From contig OX419757.1 of assembly GCA_948567375.1 (NCBI GenBank), positions 61,442,001 to 61,506,000 of the forward strand: 64,000 nt of DNA. The letters are read 5' to 3'. The DNA is from Lunularia cruciata. Lineage: Eukaryota; Streptophyta; Marchantiopsida; Lunulariales; Lunulariaceae. Positions 34,480 to 45,927 of this stretch are shown here, piece by piece. The notes under the pieces are model-generated. The model did not search any database. It was not told where the DNA came from and saw nothing but the letters and a program-made list of their open reading frames with translations. Every line of letters starts with the position of its first letter. Position 1 is the first letter of the stretch. A program made the position numbers and the translations under genes.

Positions 34480-36400
34480 ACCATAGGTATTTGGGTGCAT
34501 GCATATTCAAGTTGCTTCTTGCCTTCCATACATGTGATTGTCATGTTGAACCATTATCTCTACTTTGCCCATTGAATCTATCAATGAGATAGATCTTTTT
34601 GTGTCTTGAGGTAGACTAGAGGTTTGTAGTCTATCTCTACTAAAAATGCCTTCTTTCCAAGATAGTGCTTCCAATGCTTAGTAGCAAGGACAATGGCCAA
34701 CTCTTCTAGTTCAATGGTGTGATAGTTGCATTTTGTTGATAAGAGCTTTCAAGAGAAATATATAATTGTGTGTCATCAATCATTCTGTTCTTGTTGTAAG
34801 ATTGCTCCTATTGCAACACTTGATGTATCTATAGCCAACTTCATTGGACATTTTGGGTCATACCATTTCAAGATTGGTACATATAGTAATGCATTTTTCA
34901 ATTCTTGAAAGGCCAATTCTTGTGTGATTCCTCATATCCACTTCTTCCCTATGCCAAGTAGTGCCAATGTGTTAAAGGTTGTGTGACTTTGGAGAAGTCC
35001 TTGACAAATCAACAATAGAACCACATCAATCCCAAGAAACTCTTGAATTGAGTTTGATCTTCTACAACACCCTATTTTTGAATGACCTCTATTTTATTAA
35101 TTAACACTTGGATATATTCTACACTTTCTCTATGCCCCAATTAGTCTACTTAAGACTTGCCAAATCACACTTTGAGATTTTGCTATATAATTGATTCTCT
35201 CATAAAATCTGGAGGACTTCTTGTAGATGTTGCTTGTGCTCTATTTTATTGTAGACTAAGATGTCATCTAGGAAAACAATAAATTTATCCAAGTGTGGAT
35301 GAAATACGTCATTCATCAAACTCATGAAAGTGGTTGGTGCATTGATGAGGCCCAATGGCATCACCAATTAATCAAAGTAATTGTACCTTATTCAAAAGGT
35401 AATTTTGTGTATTTTTTTTCCTCAATCTTGATTTGGTTATGATAGCTGTGTAGATCAAGTTTGGTGAAGTGTTTTGCTCTATTGAGTTAATTGAATAGGT
35501 TTGTGAGCCGGCCTATCTCTCACTCAGGATGAACCTCTGATGGCTATTATGGTAGTGCACCATGGACTAAGAAGGCAAGGAATCCCAACTCCATCATACT
35601 CCTCCAAGGCTAACACTCCAAGACTCAAGACATTGCTCACTAGAGAACTCAATGAGAGAGAGATAGTTGTAAATGAAAAGATGATGAATATCTCCTCATC
35701 CCTAGTTTATATACTTGTGAAATAGCTACGTACCAAAGTTATTAACCATTGTAGAAATTCAAGTTACTAGGTTAAAAGTCAAATAAAATCTAAAGTCTAA
35801 AAGAATATCCATACTCATGGGAATATTCCCCTAAGTATGTGGTCTTATCTTGACCTAACCTCTAAGGATTCCTTCACATGGGCTATCCTTGGACTATAGA
35901 AGAATTTGAAACAAAAAATTTTTGTAGGTCTAAGAGTTCTCAACTCTTTCCTCAAAGCAAAACACCTAGGAATAATACCAAGTCAATACACTAGAATCCA
36001 AAATAGTGGTGCTCATCTTTTACACTTCTTCTAAAGTAAGGGTCCCTTTATCTTAGCTATGACTAACTTTAGCTAATTATTATTAATATAGAACTATCCT
36101 TTATCTCTATATAAATAATATCTCTATATAAATAATATCTCTCAAGTACTTGTAATACCAAACTAAATATCACAATAGTACATACATGCATAAATAGGTA
36201 TTAAAGGTCATCCATGCAAGTTAATGTGTATTTATTCTTCACTATCTATTGATTTATTCTCCAATAATCAATGCACATTTGCATTGCCCCATCCTTCTTC
36301 TTCACAAACAAGATAAGAGCCTCATATGGTAATACGTTGGGTTGGATAAACCCTTTTTGAAACATATCCTTCATTTGAGCCTTACCACCTCCAACTCATG
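34480..36400 (-). pseudogene. B2 RNase H and RT, split by a D solo LTR
   Basis: Aligned with B1 15 kb away: RNase H at about 34740-34500, RT thumb and palm at 35100-35500 and the finger part at 36206-36400 (VKKKDGAMQM-like block near 36300). The FLDD region lies near 35270. Stops throughout. Confidence 0.7.
35502..36205 (-). mobile_element. Family D solo LTR inside B2 RT
   Basis: The plus strand reads TGTGAGCCGGCC to ATAGGTATTAAA, i.e. a D LTR in minus direction. Flanks GGTT (35498-35501) and GGTC (36206-36209) fit a 4 bp target duplication with one change. Inside, a 17 bp block around CTCTATATAAATAATAT is duplicated near 36105-36140. Confidence 0.85.
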
Positions 36401-37900
36401 AGGTGATAGTTGATATGGGCCTTACAAGGAAGTGTCTTCCCAAGGAGTATCTTGATTTTATGATCTACTCTCCTTTTTGGTGGTAATCTTGAAGATAAAT
36501 CATTTGGAGAGACATCTTGAAATTCATTGACCACATCTTTCAATTTCTTAAGAATTTGTCCATTGAATTGTACACTCTGGACTTCTCTTATGAGATTTAT
36601 GAAACATCTATTTGTTTTACCAATAGATGTTGTCCCTATGACATAGAGAGGTAGTTCTTGCCTTTGTGATCTTTCTTTAACCCAAAGATCCTCCATTGGC
36701 TAGTTCTCACTACTTTCTTTCTTTAATTGACTGTGGGGTTGTTGTGCTCCATCCATGGTATGCCTAAGCTCACATCATAACAAGCTAACTATATCACTTG
36801 CCACTTAATTACTTTTTGATACTCTCTTATAGAGAGTGCTACTTTTCTAGGTAATGACTCAATCCTCTTTTTTTGACAAATAAGTAACTCTACTTCATTA
36901 TTCTCATCCCTCTCCAGTTCCATCCAACCTTATTGCAATAGAGTGAGATAAGAAATTTTTTGTTGCTCTAAGGTGTATCAATACTCTCACTTGATTTCCT
37001 TTTAGGACTCCATTTATAACAATCAATTGTGTGTTTTTCTTCCTCTAACTTTGCACACTCATCCTCTTCCCCTTTCCTCTACTTTTACTATTTTGTATTG
37101 ACCTAATAAGCCATGAGGTACATTCACTGGTGATCTTTCATTTTTTGATGTGATTTTAGAATTTGTTTCTTCAATTCATCTCTCCATGTTATTCAAAATT
37201 TGCCTATATGGAGCCCAAGGGCTCCTAAGAAGATGAGCACAAAATTTGATGGCTATGTGCTCAACTTGATCATAATTGTAACAACATTATTTTTTTGCTC
37301 AAGCCCCTTTTTCTTATGGGACTCCATCTCTTGTTTCTTTGACCCATCCTTGTTCTCCTTTGAGAAATCATGCTCCTTGATCTTGGAACCAAATGTTGCC
37401 CAATTCCATAGGATTTGGTCCACCAAACTACGGTGTTTCAACCCAATAGTGTTGAGTAACGACTATTCTTTCACCTCTTCCAAACACCCTTGTTGTTTTC
37501 TAAGCAATGGTTCCAAAAATAGTGTGAGTATTTTGTACCATTATCTCTTGGCAAATTTGCTCTTTTAACCCCCATTTAAAATTATCAAGAACTTTGCTAG
37601 ACTCATATCAATTATCATGATCTATAGATCAAGAAATGTCTCCATATACTCTTCTATGCTATTCGTTTGCTTCAACTCCCATAGTCGGGTTTGTGCTATC
37701 TACACAGAATACAAAGATTGAAAATTTGCTGATATCAATTGTGAATAATTGAAAATATCAATTCATTATAGAAATCCAATTTTCCACTACTCCCATGGAA
37801 CATTGTCTCTTATAAGGCTTGATGTTGCTCATCTTCTTCATCCATAGTAACAATATGGCTCCATTGTTAGGTTGGTGTCATTGGTATGAGTGACTCTTCA
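36401..37900 (-). pseudogene. B2 protease and gag
   Basis: Protease piece at about 36980-36700 and the following segment 36696-36382 (AHINYHLM end) match the B1 pol start. Gag follows from about 37080 to 37900 and includes a knuckle region near 37280. All frames are broken; plus-strand frames here are shadows. Confidence 0.65.
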
Positions 37901-38125
37901 AGTTTGACACAAGAGTTGATTCAATTGAGAGTGCACTTGGTGTATCCACACCATTGTTGTGGGACATAGAAAAAATTTTATGGGGCCTCAAAAGATCCCA
38001 AGCGCTATTGTAGTGCAATGGATATCATTGAGTTGGATGACTTTATCCAAGAGTTTGATAGTTGATGTGATCTACAATAGATGGAGGCAACAAGAGTGTA
38101 AATAAAGTTTGGTCAAACTTTTTTA
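37901..38125 (+). pseudogene. A2 gag fragment, N-terminal
   Basis: Plus strand FDTRVDSIESALGVSTPLLWD, nearly the same as A1 gag at about 5065-5000. It lies between the B2 break and the D element. Confidence 0.75.
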
Positions 38126-38824
38126 TGTGAGCTGGTCTGTCTTTCACTCAGGATGAACCTCTGATTGCTATTATGGTAGCACACTATGGACTAAGAAGGC
38201 AAGGAACCCCAAATCCATCATACTCCTCCAAGGCTAACACTCCACAACTGAAAATATTATTCACTAGAGAGCTCAATGAGAGAGATATAGTTGCAAATGA
38301 AAGGATGATGAGTACCTCCTCACCCCTAGTTTATATACTTGTGAAATAGTTATGCACCAAAGTTACTATTTACCATAGTAACTCAAGTGACTAGGATAAA
38401 ATTCAAGTAACATCAAAAAGTATAAATGAATATCCATCCACATGGGCATATTCCACTAAGCATGTGATCTTATCTTGACCCAACTACTAAGTCAAGGATT
38501 CCTTCACATGGGCTATCCTTGGACTATAGAAGAATCCAAAACAAAAACAAAACAAGGCTTGCGGGCCCAAGAGTTCTCAACTCTTTCCTCAAAGCCAAAC
38601 ACCTAGGAATAATACCAAGTCAACACACTAGAATCCAAAATAGTGGTGCTCATCTTTTCCACTTCCTCTAAAGTAAGGTCCCCCCTACGTTAACTATGAC
38701 TAACTTTAGCCAATCATTACTAATTTAAAACCATCCTTTAACTCTATAAAATAATATCTTTCAAGTACTAGTAATACCAAACTAAATATCACAATGCTAC
38801 ATACATGCACAAATGGGTGTTACA
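38126..38824 (-). mobile_element. D 3' LTR
   Basis: Plus strand TGTGAGCTGG to GGTGTTACA. Compared with the 5' LTR (45263-45927) it is about 35 bp longer, and the two differ by scattered substitutions and small indels. Confidence 0.88.
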
Positions 38825-38869
38825 TTTACCTTTGGACTAAGTTTTCACTTTGTTGTCAAAGTGAAGGTC

Positions 38870-39990
38870 TCTCTACCTTCTATGATACATTTTCAACTTA
38901 TCATGGTTAATCCTATCAAAGTGTCTTCCTCCCAACTCCTTGAGATCATAGGTGTAATTGCTCCACACCTTCTTCACTATGAAAGGTTTAAAGTACTTAG
39001 GCAAAAAAAATTTTTGCACTCTCTTGAATTGAATGGAATCAAACAACATTATCCAATCACCTTCTTTGAAAGGCTCCACCTTCTTTTTGCCTTGCCTCTT
39101 GTTATAGCTCTCCTTTTTTTTCCTTTGGGCTTGCTCCACTTGAACCATAGCAACTACTCTTGCCTCTTCCAATTCCATGAGTTGATCCTTCCTTGACTTC
39201 TCTGCATCACCTCCTTGTGCTTTCTTCAATCTCCTATGAATCCTTTGGAAGGTAGGAAGATCAAAGTGAATAGGTAACGTAGACTCAATACCATATACCA
39301 ATTGAAATGGAGAATACCCAATGGAAATCTTCATGGTTGTCCTATACTCCCACAAAACTGCATGAATCCTCTTGTCCAAATGATGTTTAGCCCCTTCCAT
39401 TTCTGCATCTTTGGCTAACATCATGCACAAGGTCTGATTGGTTCTCTCTGCCAAGCCATTGGAATTTTGCTTATAGGATGTAGTTACTCTATGTGTGATA
39501 GAGAAATGTTGTAGCATGGCTGTAGTAATGCTTCTTGTAAACTCTCCTCCTCTATCAAAAACCAAATCCAAAGGGCATCCAAACCTAGTGATAATGCATT
39601 CATAAAAAAATCTACCAACTTCATCTTCATTCTTGTCCCTCGATGGTCTAGCCTCAACCCACTTAGTAAGATAATCAGTAACTACCACAATGTACTAATT
39701 TTTCCTTGGGGTTCTATTGAGAGGACCTACAAAATTGATTCCCCACTCCTCAAAAGGTCCTAGCAATGGAATCGATCTAAGTGGTGGAGGGATGTAGAAT
39801 TTCTAGCAAAAACTTGACAAACATGACACGTTTTGCAATAATGAAGAAAATCCTTGAAAATCCCTCTCCAATGGTAACCTACATCTAGAATCTTGAAAGC
39901 AATCACCTTTCTTGCAAAGTGTCCTCCACACACTAAACCTTCATGAAACTCTTTCATGAGTAGGATAGACTCTTCCTTACCCACTACTCT
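38870..39990 (-). pseudogene. D integrase
   Basis: The open piece 39688-38873 (271 residues) carries TDYLTKWVEARPSRDK, the second catalytic Asp block VFDRGGEFTRS and the Glu block GLAERTNQTL, a YSPFQLVYG block and a basic C-terminal domain with FKEGDWIMLFD. The N-terminal zinc region (39984-39760) shows FHEGLVCGGHFARKV and CKTCHVC. A stop at about 39690 separates the two. This is among the best preserved coding pieces in the window. Confidence 0.9.
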
Positions 39991-40500
39991 TCAAAGTAGA
40001 CCATCTGCTCCTTGGTGAAAAAGAATATCCTCCACCATTGTTTAAGGGTCTTGTTGCAAGGGCCTTCCTCTCCCTAGCATGCATTCCTTTTGGATAGTTA
40101 CCTCTTATCACAAAATCCAAAATCTTTTTATACTCCATTGGGACCTCTTGAGCGACTGAGATTGTCATGAGCTCCTCATCCGAGAAAGAATCATCCATTG
40201 GCTCATCTCCATCATGATCATAGGTCCTAGATAACAAATCAGCATTTGCATGTTTCTTTCTTGGCCTATCTTCAATTGTGTAGTCATACTCAAACAAGAG
40301 TATCATCCACCTTGCTAGCCTCCCTTCCACATTAGGCTTGTTGAAGATGTACTTCAAAGCCTTGTGATCTGTGACAATTGTGGTTTTCCCTCCAATCAAG
40401 TAGTGTCTAAACTTCTTGAGACCAAAGATCACTTCCAACCCTTCTCTCTCTATGACAAAGTAGTTCTTTTTTGCTGAAACCATCTACCTACTAGCATAAG
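39977..40500 (-). pseudogene. D RNase H
   Basis: Open piece 40483-39977 (168 residues) with EREGLEVIFGLKKFRHYL, IVTDHKALKYIF and a HANADLLSR block, the usual gypsy RNase H end. It continues directly from RT and leads to the integrase zinc region. Confidence 0.88.
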
Positions 40501-40594
40501 CTATTGGATGATCATGCCTATCTTGGTCTAATTGACTAAGAGTGTGTCTTATAGCTACATTAGAAGCATTAGTGTAGAGGATGAAAGGCTTACT

Positions 40595-41600
40595 TCAATT
40601 AGGTTTAGCAAGAATTGGAGCTACAACAAGAGATTGCTTGAGCTCCTCAAAAGCTTTAAGAGCCTCCTTGTCTTCCAAAATCACCATGTAATCTACACCC
40701 TTCTTCATGTAGATGGTCAATGCATAAGTCTTGTTGGAAAATGAGAAGATGAACCTCTTATAGTACCCAACTATCCCCAAGAATTTTTGTAAATTTGTCA
40801 AGCTTGAAGGGAATGGAAGGTCTGAGGTTTTCCCCACCTTCTCAAGATCAATTTCTATTCCATCCTTTGAGATGATGTGCCCCAAAAGTAGATCTTCTTC
40901 ACATCCAAAAATGCACTTCTCTGGGTTGAGTGATGCATTTGCCTCATCTAAGCATTGCAAGATCTTGATTAGGTGCCCAAAGTGCTCCTCCTTGCTCCCA
41001 TAGACACAAAAGTCATCAATGAAGTCTCACAAATTTCCCAATGAAAGATTCAAATACCTTGTTCATGGATTATTGTTGGAATGTGGCTGGAGCATTGCAA
41101 AGCCCAAAAAGGCATGACCTTGAAAGTGTAAGTTCCCCAAGGTGTGGTGAATGTGGTGAATTGTTGATGCTCTGGTGCAATCTTGATTTGGTTATATCCA
41201 CTATAACCATCTCCAAAACTATACCTCTCATCACCTGCAACCTCCTCCAATATCTCATCAATGAATGGTAATGGGTAGTAGTCATTCTTGGTAACAGCAT
41301 TGAGTTTCTTGTAATCCACACATACTCAAAGCTTACCATTCTTTTTCTTCACAATCACAATTCGAGACACCAATTTTGAATTCTCCACCTCAAAGATAAA
41401 TCTAGCCTCCTTGAGCTTAACAATCTCCTCCTTCACAACCAAAGCTATTGGTGGGCTAATGCAACATTGCTTTTGGCGGATTGGTCTTGCATATGACTCC
41501 ACCTCCTTTTTGTGCTCCTCCAAGGTGACTTCCTTCAGATCCTTGTAACTGAAAGCAAACACGTGGATGAACTTGCAGAAAATCTCCTCAAATCTCACCT
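40595..41600 (-). pseudogene. D reverse transcriptase
   Basis: Minus strand: fingers with VKKKNGKL (41330), DYKKLNAVTKNDYYPLPFIDE (41319-41257), then the catalytic FIDDF at 41023-41009 and the open thumb piece 40960-40595 with a CIFGCEEDLLLGHIIS block and an FLGIVGYYKRFI block. Frameshifts near 41330, 41100 and 41030 break it. Confidence 0.88.
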
Positions 41601-42223
41601 TCTCCTCCTTGGTAACATTTGGACCATACTTGAGGATAACCTCCTCTCTATCTCCTCAAGTGTCAATGGTAATTTATCCGGATCCTTCAAAACCTCTGGC
41701 TTAGGTGCAAAATCCATAGCACACAAGAGATACACATCTGAATCAGATTCAGATTCATCCTCCTCTGTGGAAATCTCCTCTTCCATGGTTGAGTCCACAC
41801 CTAAAGCTCTTTCTTCTGAATCTGATTCCCAATAATCAGAAGATGGTGTATCTGAATGTGAAGTGTTAGTGGTGTTAGTGATTGGAATTGTAACTCTATG
41901 GTTTGATGGCCCAATCCTCAAGTACCCTTTGTTTCATTGATCAGTTGTGTGTGTTTCTCTCAACCATGGCCTCCCAAGAAGTAAGTCATAGCTTGAATCC
42001 TTCAAGACTTGGAAAGTCATGAGATTTTGAACTCCCATAACTAAAACTACCACTTTATCCATCACCCTATTGGTCAAACTTGTTTCTTCTTTGCCATGCT
42101 CACCACAAATGTTGAAGGTCTTGAGTGTATCATACCCAACTTCTTCATCAACCTTTCTGATATGGCATTCACTGCTGATCCTCCATTAACCAATGCATCC
42201 TTGATGTTGTGACAATTCACTCT
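41601..42223 (-). pseudogene. D protease region
   Basis: Minus strand near 42205-42140: KDALVNGGSAVNAISERLMKK, a retropepsin-like block where the usual D(S/T)GA reads NGGSA. Farther on, 41921-41595 is an acidic Ser/Asp/Glu-rich linker before RT. The loss of the catalytic Asp argues that protease is inactive, or that the true site differs. Confidence 0.65.
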
Positions 42224-43800
42224 CACTCAATCTTGGAGGCATATTCACAAGCCTCCCATGGTGTTGGCTTGGCATCCACCACCCCCATTGATATTGGAGC
42301 TTGTGCCTTCTTCTTCCTCTTGCTCCTTGTAGAACTCAAACCACCTCTAAGTTCCTTTCTCAAGATAGGGTTCAAAGTAATTAATTGGTCCACTTTGATG
42401 TTAGCTTTGTGACTACCAATATCCTCAAACACATTGTAGTTCCATTGTTGCTTTGAAATCAAGAAGTCCTCCATCCCCAACTTCTTCCTTGGAGTCTTTG
42501 TTGTTGATGGTGTTGAGGTGTGAGTGCTCCTAGTAGACATAGGAGTATCCTTGCTTGGATTAAATCCTTGAGAAGAGTGAACATCCTTTGCAAAACAAGC
42601 TCTCTTCTTCTCTTATGCCAAAAACTCCAAATTAAGACCCTTGGAGTTTGAGCACTCTCCCTTCTCATACTTGCTCTCAACCACATCTATGGATGCTATC
42701 TCCTTACCTTTTTTGGATTAGGAGCCACTTGGGTTTCACTACCTCCTTCTTTCTCTCTAGTGGCTCCCTCATAACCCCTTCCTCCATGGTAAGTGGAATT
42801 TGGGCAATTCCTTTGGATATGGCCTCTTCCTCCATAACCAAAACAATTTTTATCATTGAAATTGTTGGCTGGTTGGCCTCCTCTACATGGATAGTTTCCA
42901 TAATTCCTAGGCACTCTCCCTAAATTCTGATCCACATCTCTCTTCTCCCATAGTTGCACCACATTGATCTTGAGATCTGCACTTTGTTCTTTGATGGTTT
43001 GAAGTGGACCCTTTGGAAGGGGTCCAAGAACTAGAGCAACTACTACTTGTGGTGCAACCCTTGTCACCAAAGTATCTAAAGTTCCACCATACTTGTAACC
43101 TTGAGGAGGATGCACAACCTCCCTCACCACCAAATCACTCTCATCTCCTTCCAAGCTCTCCTCCATACGAATTGCGATCTTGATAGCTTCAACCTTGGAA
43201 GAAGGTTTCTCATATCTAACCTTGCTTCTAAATTGTGGTCTCAACTCTCCCACAAAATTCTTGGTGAGCATAGCTCCTATGCCAATCATAGTAGTCTTTG
43301 CATCATCTCCACCCTTCCTTAACACTATGCAAAATCTGGACTCTAACTTTTCCACCCTTTCCACATAGACTATCACTTTCTCTCCATCTCCTTGCTTGAG
43401 AAAGCTAACCTCACTCATCAATCTCTTATTACTCTCATTTGGAAGAAAGTTCTCAATGAGTGCTGAAGTCAAACTCTCCCAAGACTCTTCTTGCACATCT
43501 CTCCTCTCTCTCTTTTGGTATTCTGACTCATACCATGTAAGTGTTGCATCCTCAAAGAAATCTGGTAATAATGAGGCCCACTTATGCTTCCTCCTCTCAT
43601 ATTATCACTCATTGTTTCCTATCCAAGCTCTCTTGAAGTTTCTCACAAAGGCCTCCACATCTTCTCCATCCTTGCCAAAGAAAACTGGAAGTTTCTCCAT
43701 CTTAACCCCTCACTATCTTTTTTTTTCTCTCAATTTTTCTTTTTCTCTTTTCTTTTCTCTCACTCTACATCTAATAGAGTATGTACATGACTAACACCAT
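42223..43800 (-). pseudogene. D gag
   Basis: The open piece 43496-42696 (266 residues) has the retrotransposon-gag pattern (ESWESLTSALIENFLPN; LKQGDGEKVIVYVERVEKLE) and a C-terminal knuckle CFGYGGRGHIQRNC, i.e. C-x2-C-x4-H-x4-C with the second Cys changed to Tyr. A Gly-rich tail follows. The downstream piece 42540-42223 belongs to the gag-pol junction. The N-terminus is probably near 43700. Confidence 0.82.
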
Positions 43801-43936
43801 TTGAGAGTAATCACCCTAGGGAACACAAAAATTTTAGCTTGCTCCAAGATTTCTATAGCAAAATCAAATCTTAGAGTACATATTAATCAAACCTTCATGG
43901 ATAGTTTATCCATAAGTTGAAAGATTATCTCCATCA

Positions 43937-44410
43937 CTAATCTTGACAACTAGTTGATGAAGGTGGTAGTATTTCTATAGTTGTACTAAGACTCTTTCCA
44001 AGATCCTTCACCAAAGTCTCCAAAAGTGTTTTTACTCCACTACACTCATGTCTTTTTGGAAGTCCTTCAACTCCACAAACCTCACACAACTCCGTGGTCT
44101 TAGATCTTTTCCCTCCCAATCTTGGTGAAGAAGGTCCAATATGCAAACTCAAGTGGAGTAATTCTCTCCTTTCTCTTAATCTCTTGCTCTCAAAGGTCAA
44201 TAGACATGAACTTGCCGTATGATCCTTCTCTCCACATAGAAAGCACTTAGACTCACTCTTTGCTCCAAGTGGTGTAGGTTTTTGGATCCTCTCAACACTC
44301 TCTTCAAATTCTATTCTAAACACTCTTTTCCTCAAATCCACCCCTACAATCACCTCAAATTCTTGGAGAACCTTGCAAAGTCTCCATTTCCACTCTTGAT
44401 GACCTTCCAC
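43937..44410 (-). pseudogene. D extra ORF upstream of gag, with zinc-knuckle motif
   Basis: 157 residues open on the minus strand between the 5' LTR and gag. It contains CFLCGEKDHTASSC, a perfect C-x2-C-x4-H-x4-C knuckle, and later CEVCGVEGLPKRHEC. It starts with a helical, charged region and ends LPPSSTSCQD. An additional ORF at this place is known for Tat/Ogre-type elements; a knuckle in it is not something I can match to a named family. It may alternatively be a displaced gag duplication. Confidence 0.6.
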
Positions 44411-45262
44411 GTTCTCAAGATGAATCTAAACACTCAAACATACTTTTTGTTGCTCTCAAACATGCATGAGATCTCAACTCTACAAAATTGACCTTTCCTC
44501 ACAATGTCACTCAAATCTCTCAAGAGTATCTCATAGTCCTCCAAAAATTTTCACATAGTCACAACTCTAGGGCATCACTCTTTACTGAATTTCAGGTTTT
44601 TTCATTGAGCCATTTGGCCTAGACACCGTTCTATTCAGCACATATATTTCAGATTTGGTCTGAAAACCACCCCCCTCACTTTAAAAACTCATAACTTTTT
44701 ATGCAAGAATGACCTCTCTCTCTAATTTTTGTGTCAGCAGGTAGGATACAATGCACTTAATATTCTTGGAGATTTTAAGAAAAATCCACTAAAAACTAAA
44801 GAAATAGTAGACTTTGTACAATTTTCCAGAGAGCATGTAGTTGCGGGAGCAATTTACCCTATCAACTTTCAAAATTCTAGCCCAGTGCGCATAATAGCTC
44901 TCACAATAATTTCAACTATCTTAACTGAAAGATAACCCAAGCTATCATGTGTAAATATTTCAAGTCCAGATTTCAAACTTGAGATTTTGCCCAAAATCAC
45001 CTTAATCTCCAAAATCTACGATCCACCTCACACAATCTCTCCAAATACTCTCAAGTGTACAAGATGTACAAAATCACCTCAAAGATATCATAATGAACTA
45101 CAAGGAATAAAAATGGGTCCAAGTTCTCTAACATAATTTTAGCTCTCTTCTCCACTAAAGTTCTCTCCAAGTGAGCTCTCATAGCCTCCTTCTGTCTAAT
45201 ATAGAATTGTACATAAAACATTATCTTGCCTTCTAGACAGGTACCAACAACAGAACCAAAAA
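44411..45262 (-). other. D leader between 5' LTR and ORF1
   Basis: Untranslated leader, about 850 bp. The first bases after the LTR on the minus strand read TTTTTGGTTCTGTTG, which I could not match to a standard tRNA end, so the primer-binding site is left open. Confidence 0.5.
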
Positions 45263-45927
45263 TGTGAGCCGGCATGTCTCTCACTCAGGATGAACCTCTG
45301 ATTGTTATTATGGTATTGCACCATGGACTAAGAAGGCAAGGAACCTCCATCATACTCCTCCAAGGTTAACACTCCAAGACTCAAGACATCACTCACTAGA
45401 GAACTCAATGAGAGAGAGATAGTTGCACATGAAAGGATGATGAGTACCTCCTCACTCCTTGTTTATATACTTGTGAAGTAGTTACGCACCAAAGTTACTA
45501 TATACCATAGTAACTCAAGTTACTAGGCTAAAAGTCAAATAAAGTCAAAAAGTATAAAGGAATATCCATTCACATTGGCATATTCCACTAAGCATATGAT
45601 CTTATCTTGACCCAACCATATGAGCTATCCGTGGACTATAAAAGAATCTAAAAAAAAGGCTTGCATGCCCAAGAGTTCTCAACTCTTTCCTCAAAGCCAA
45701 ACACCTAGGAATAAAACCAAGTCAACATACTAGAATCCAAAATAGTGATGCTCATCTTTTCTATTTCCTCTAAAGTAAGGTCCCCTCTATCTTAACTATG
45801 ACTAACTTTAGCTAATCATGACTAATGTAGAACCGTCCTTCATCTCTATATAGATAATATCTCTTAAGTACTAGTAATAACAAACTAAATATCACAATAC
45901 TACATACATGCAAAAATGGGTGTTACA
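45263..45927 (-). mobile_element. D 5' LTR
   Basis: Plus strand TGTGAGCCGGCA to GGGTGTTACA, 665 bp. It carries the shared TATA box (TATATAAAC on the minus strand near 45467). Confidence 0.88.

Larger units (their letters stand above)
32374..37900 (-). mobile_element. Element B2: truncated chromodomain gypsy inside A2 leader
   Basis: Minus strand: 3' LTR 32374-32960, integrase C-terminus with chromodomain start (33431-33072), integrase zinc region (34470-34177), RNase H (about 34740-34500), RT in two parts around a D solo LTR, protease (36980-36400) and gag. Gag ends at about 37900 directly against A2 gag, so the B2 5' LTR and part of the A2 leader/gag are lost. It is more decayed than B1. 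Confidence 0.82.
38126..45927 (-). mobile_element. Element D: complete Ty3/gypsy element, 7.8 kb
   Basis: Both LTRs are present (38126-38824 and 45263-45927). Minus strand order: 5' LTR, leader, ORF1 with zinc knuckles, gag, protease, RT, RNase H, integrase, 3' LTR. No chromodomain is seen. An extra ORF before gag and the integrase type suggest the Tat/Athila side of Ty3/gypsy. The ends flank TTTTA (left) and ATTCA (right), so no clear target duplication remains. It interrupts A2 gag. Confidence 0.9.

Noticed and set aside
37200-37568. 122-residue plus-strand frame
   Set aside because: Antisense to B2 gag.
43396-43794. 132-residue plus-strand frame with hydrophobic end
   Set aside because: Antisense to gag of element D; the hydrophobic part mirrors a charged gag N-terminus.
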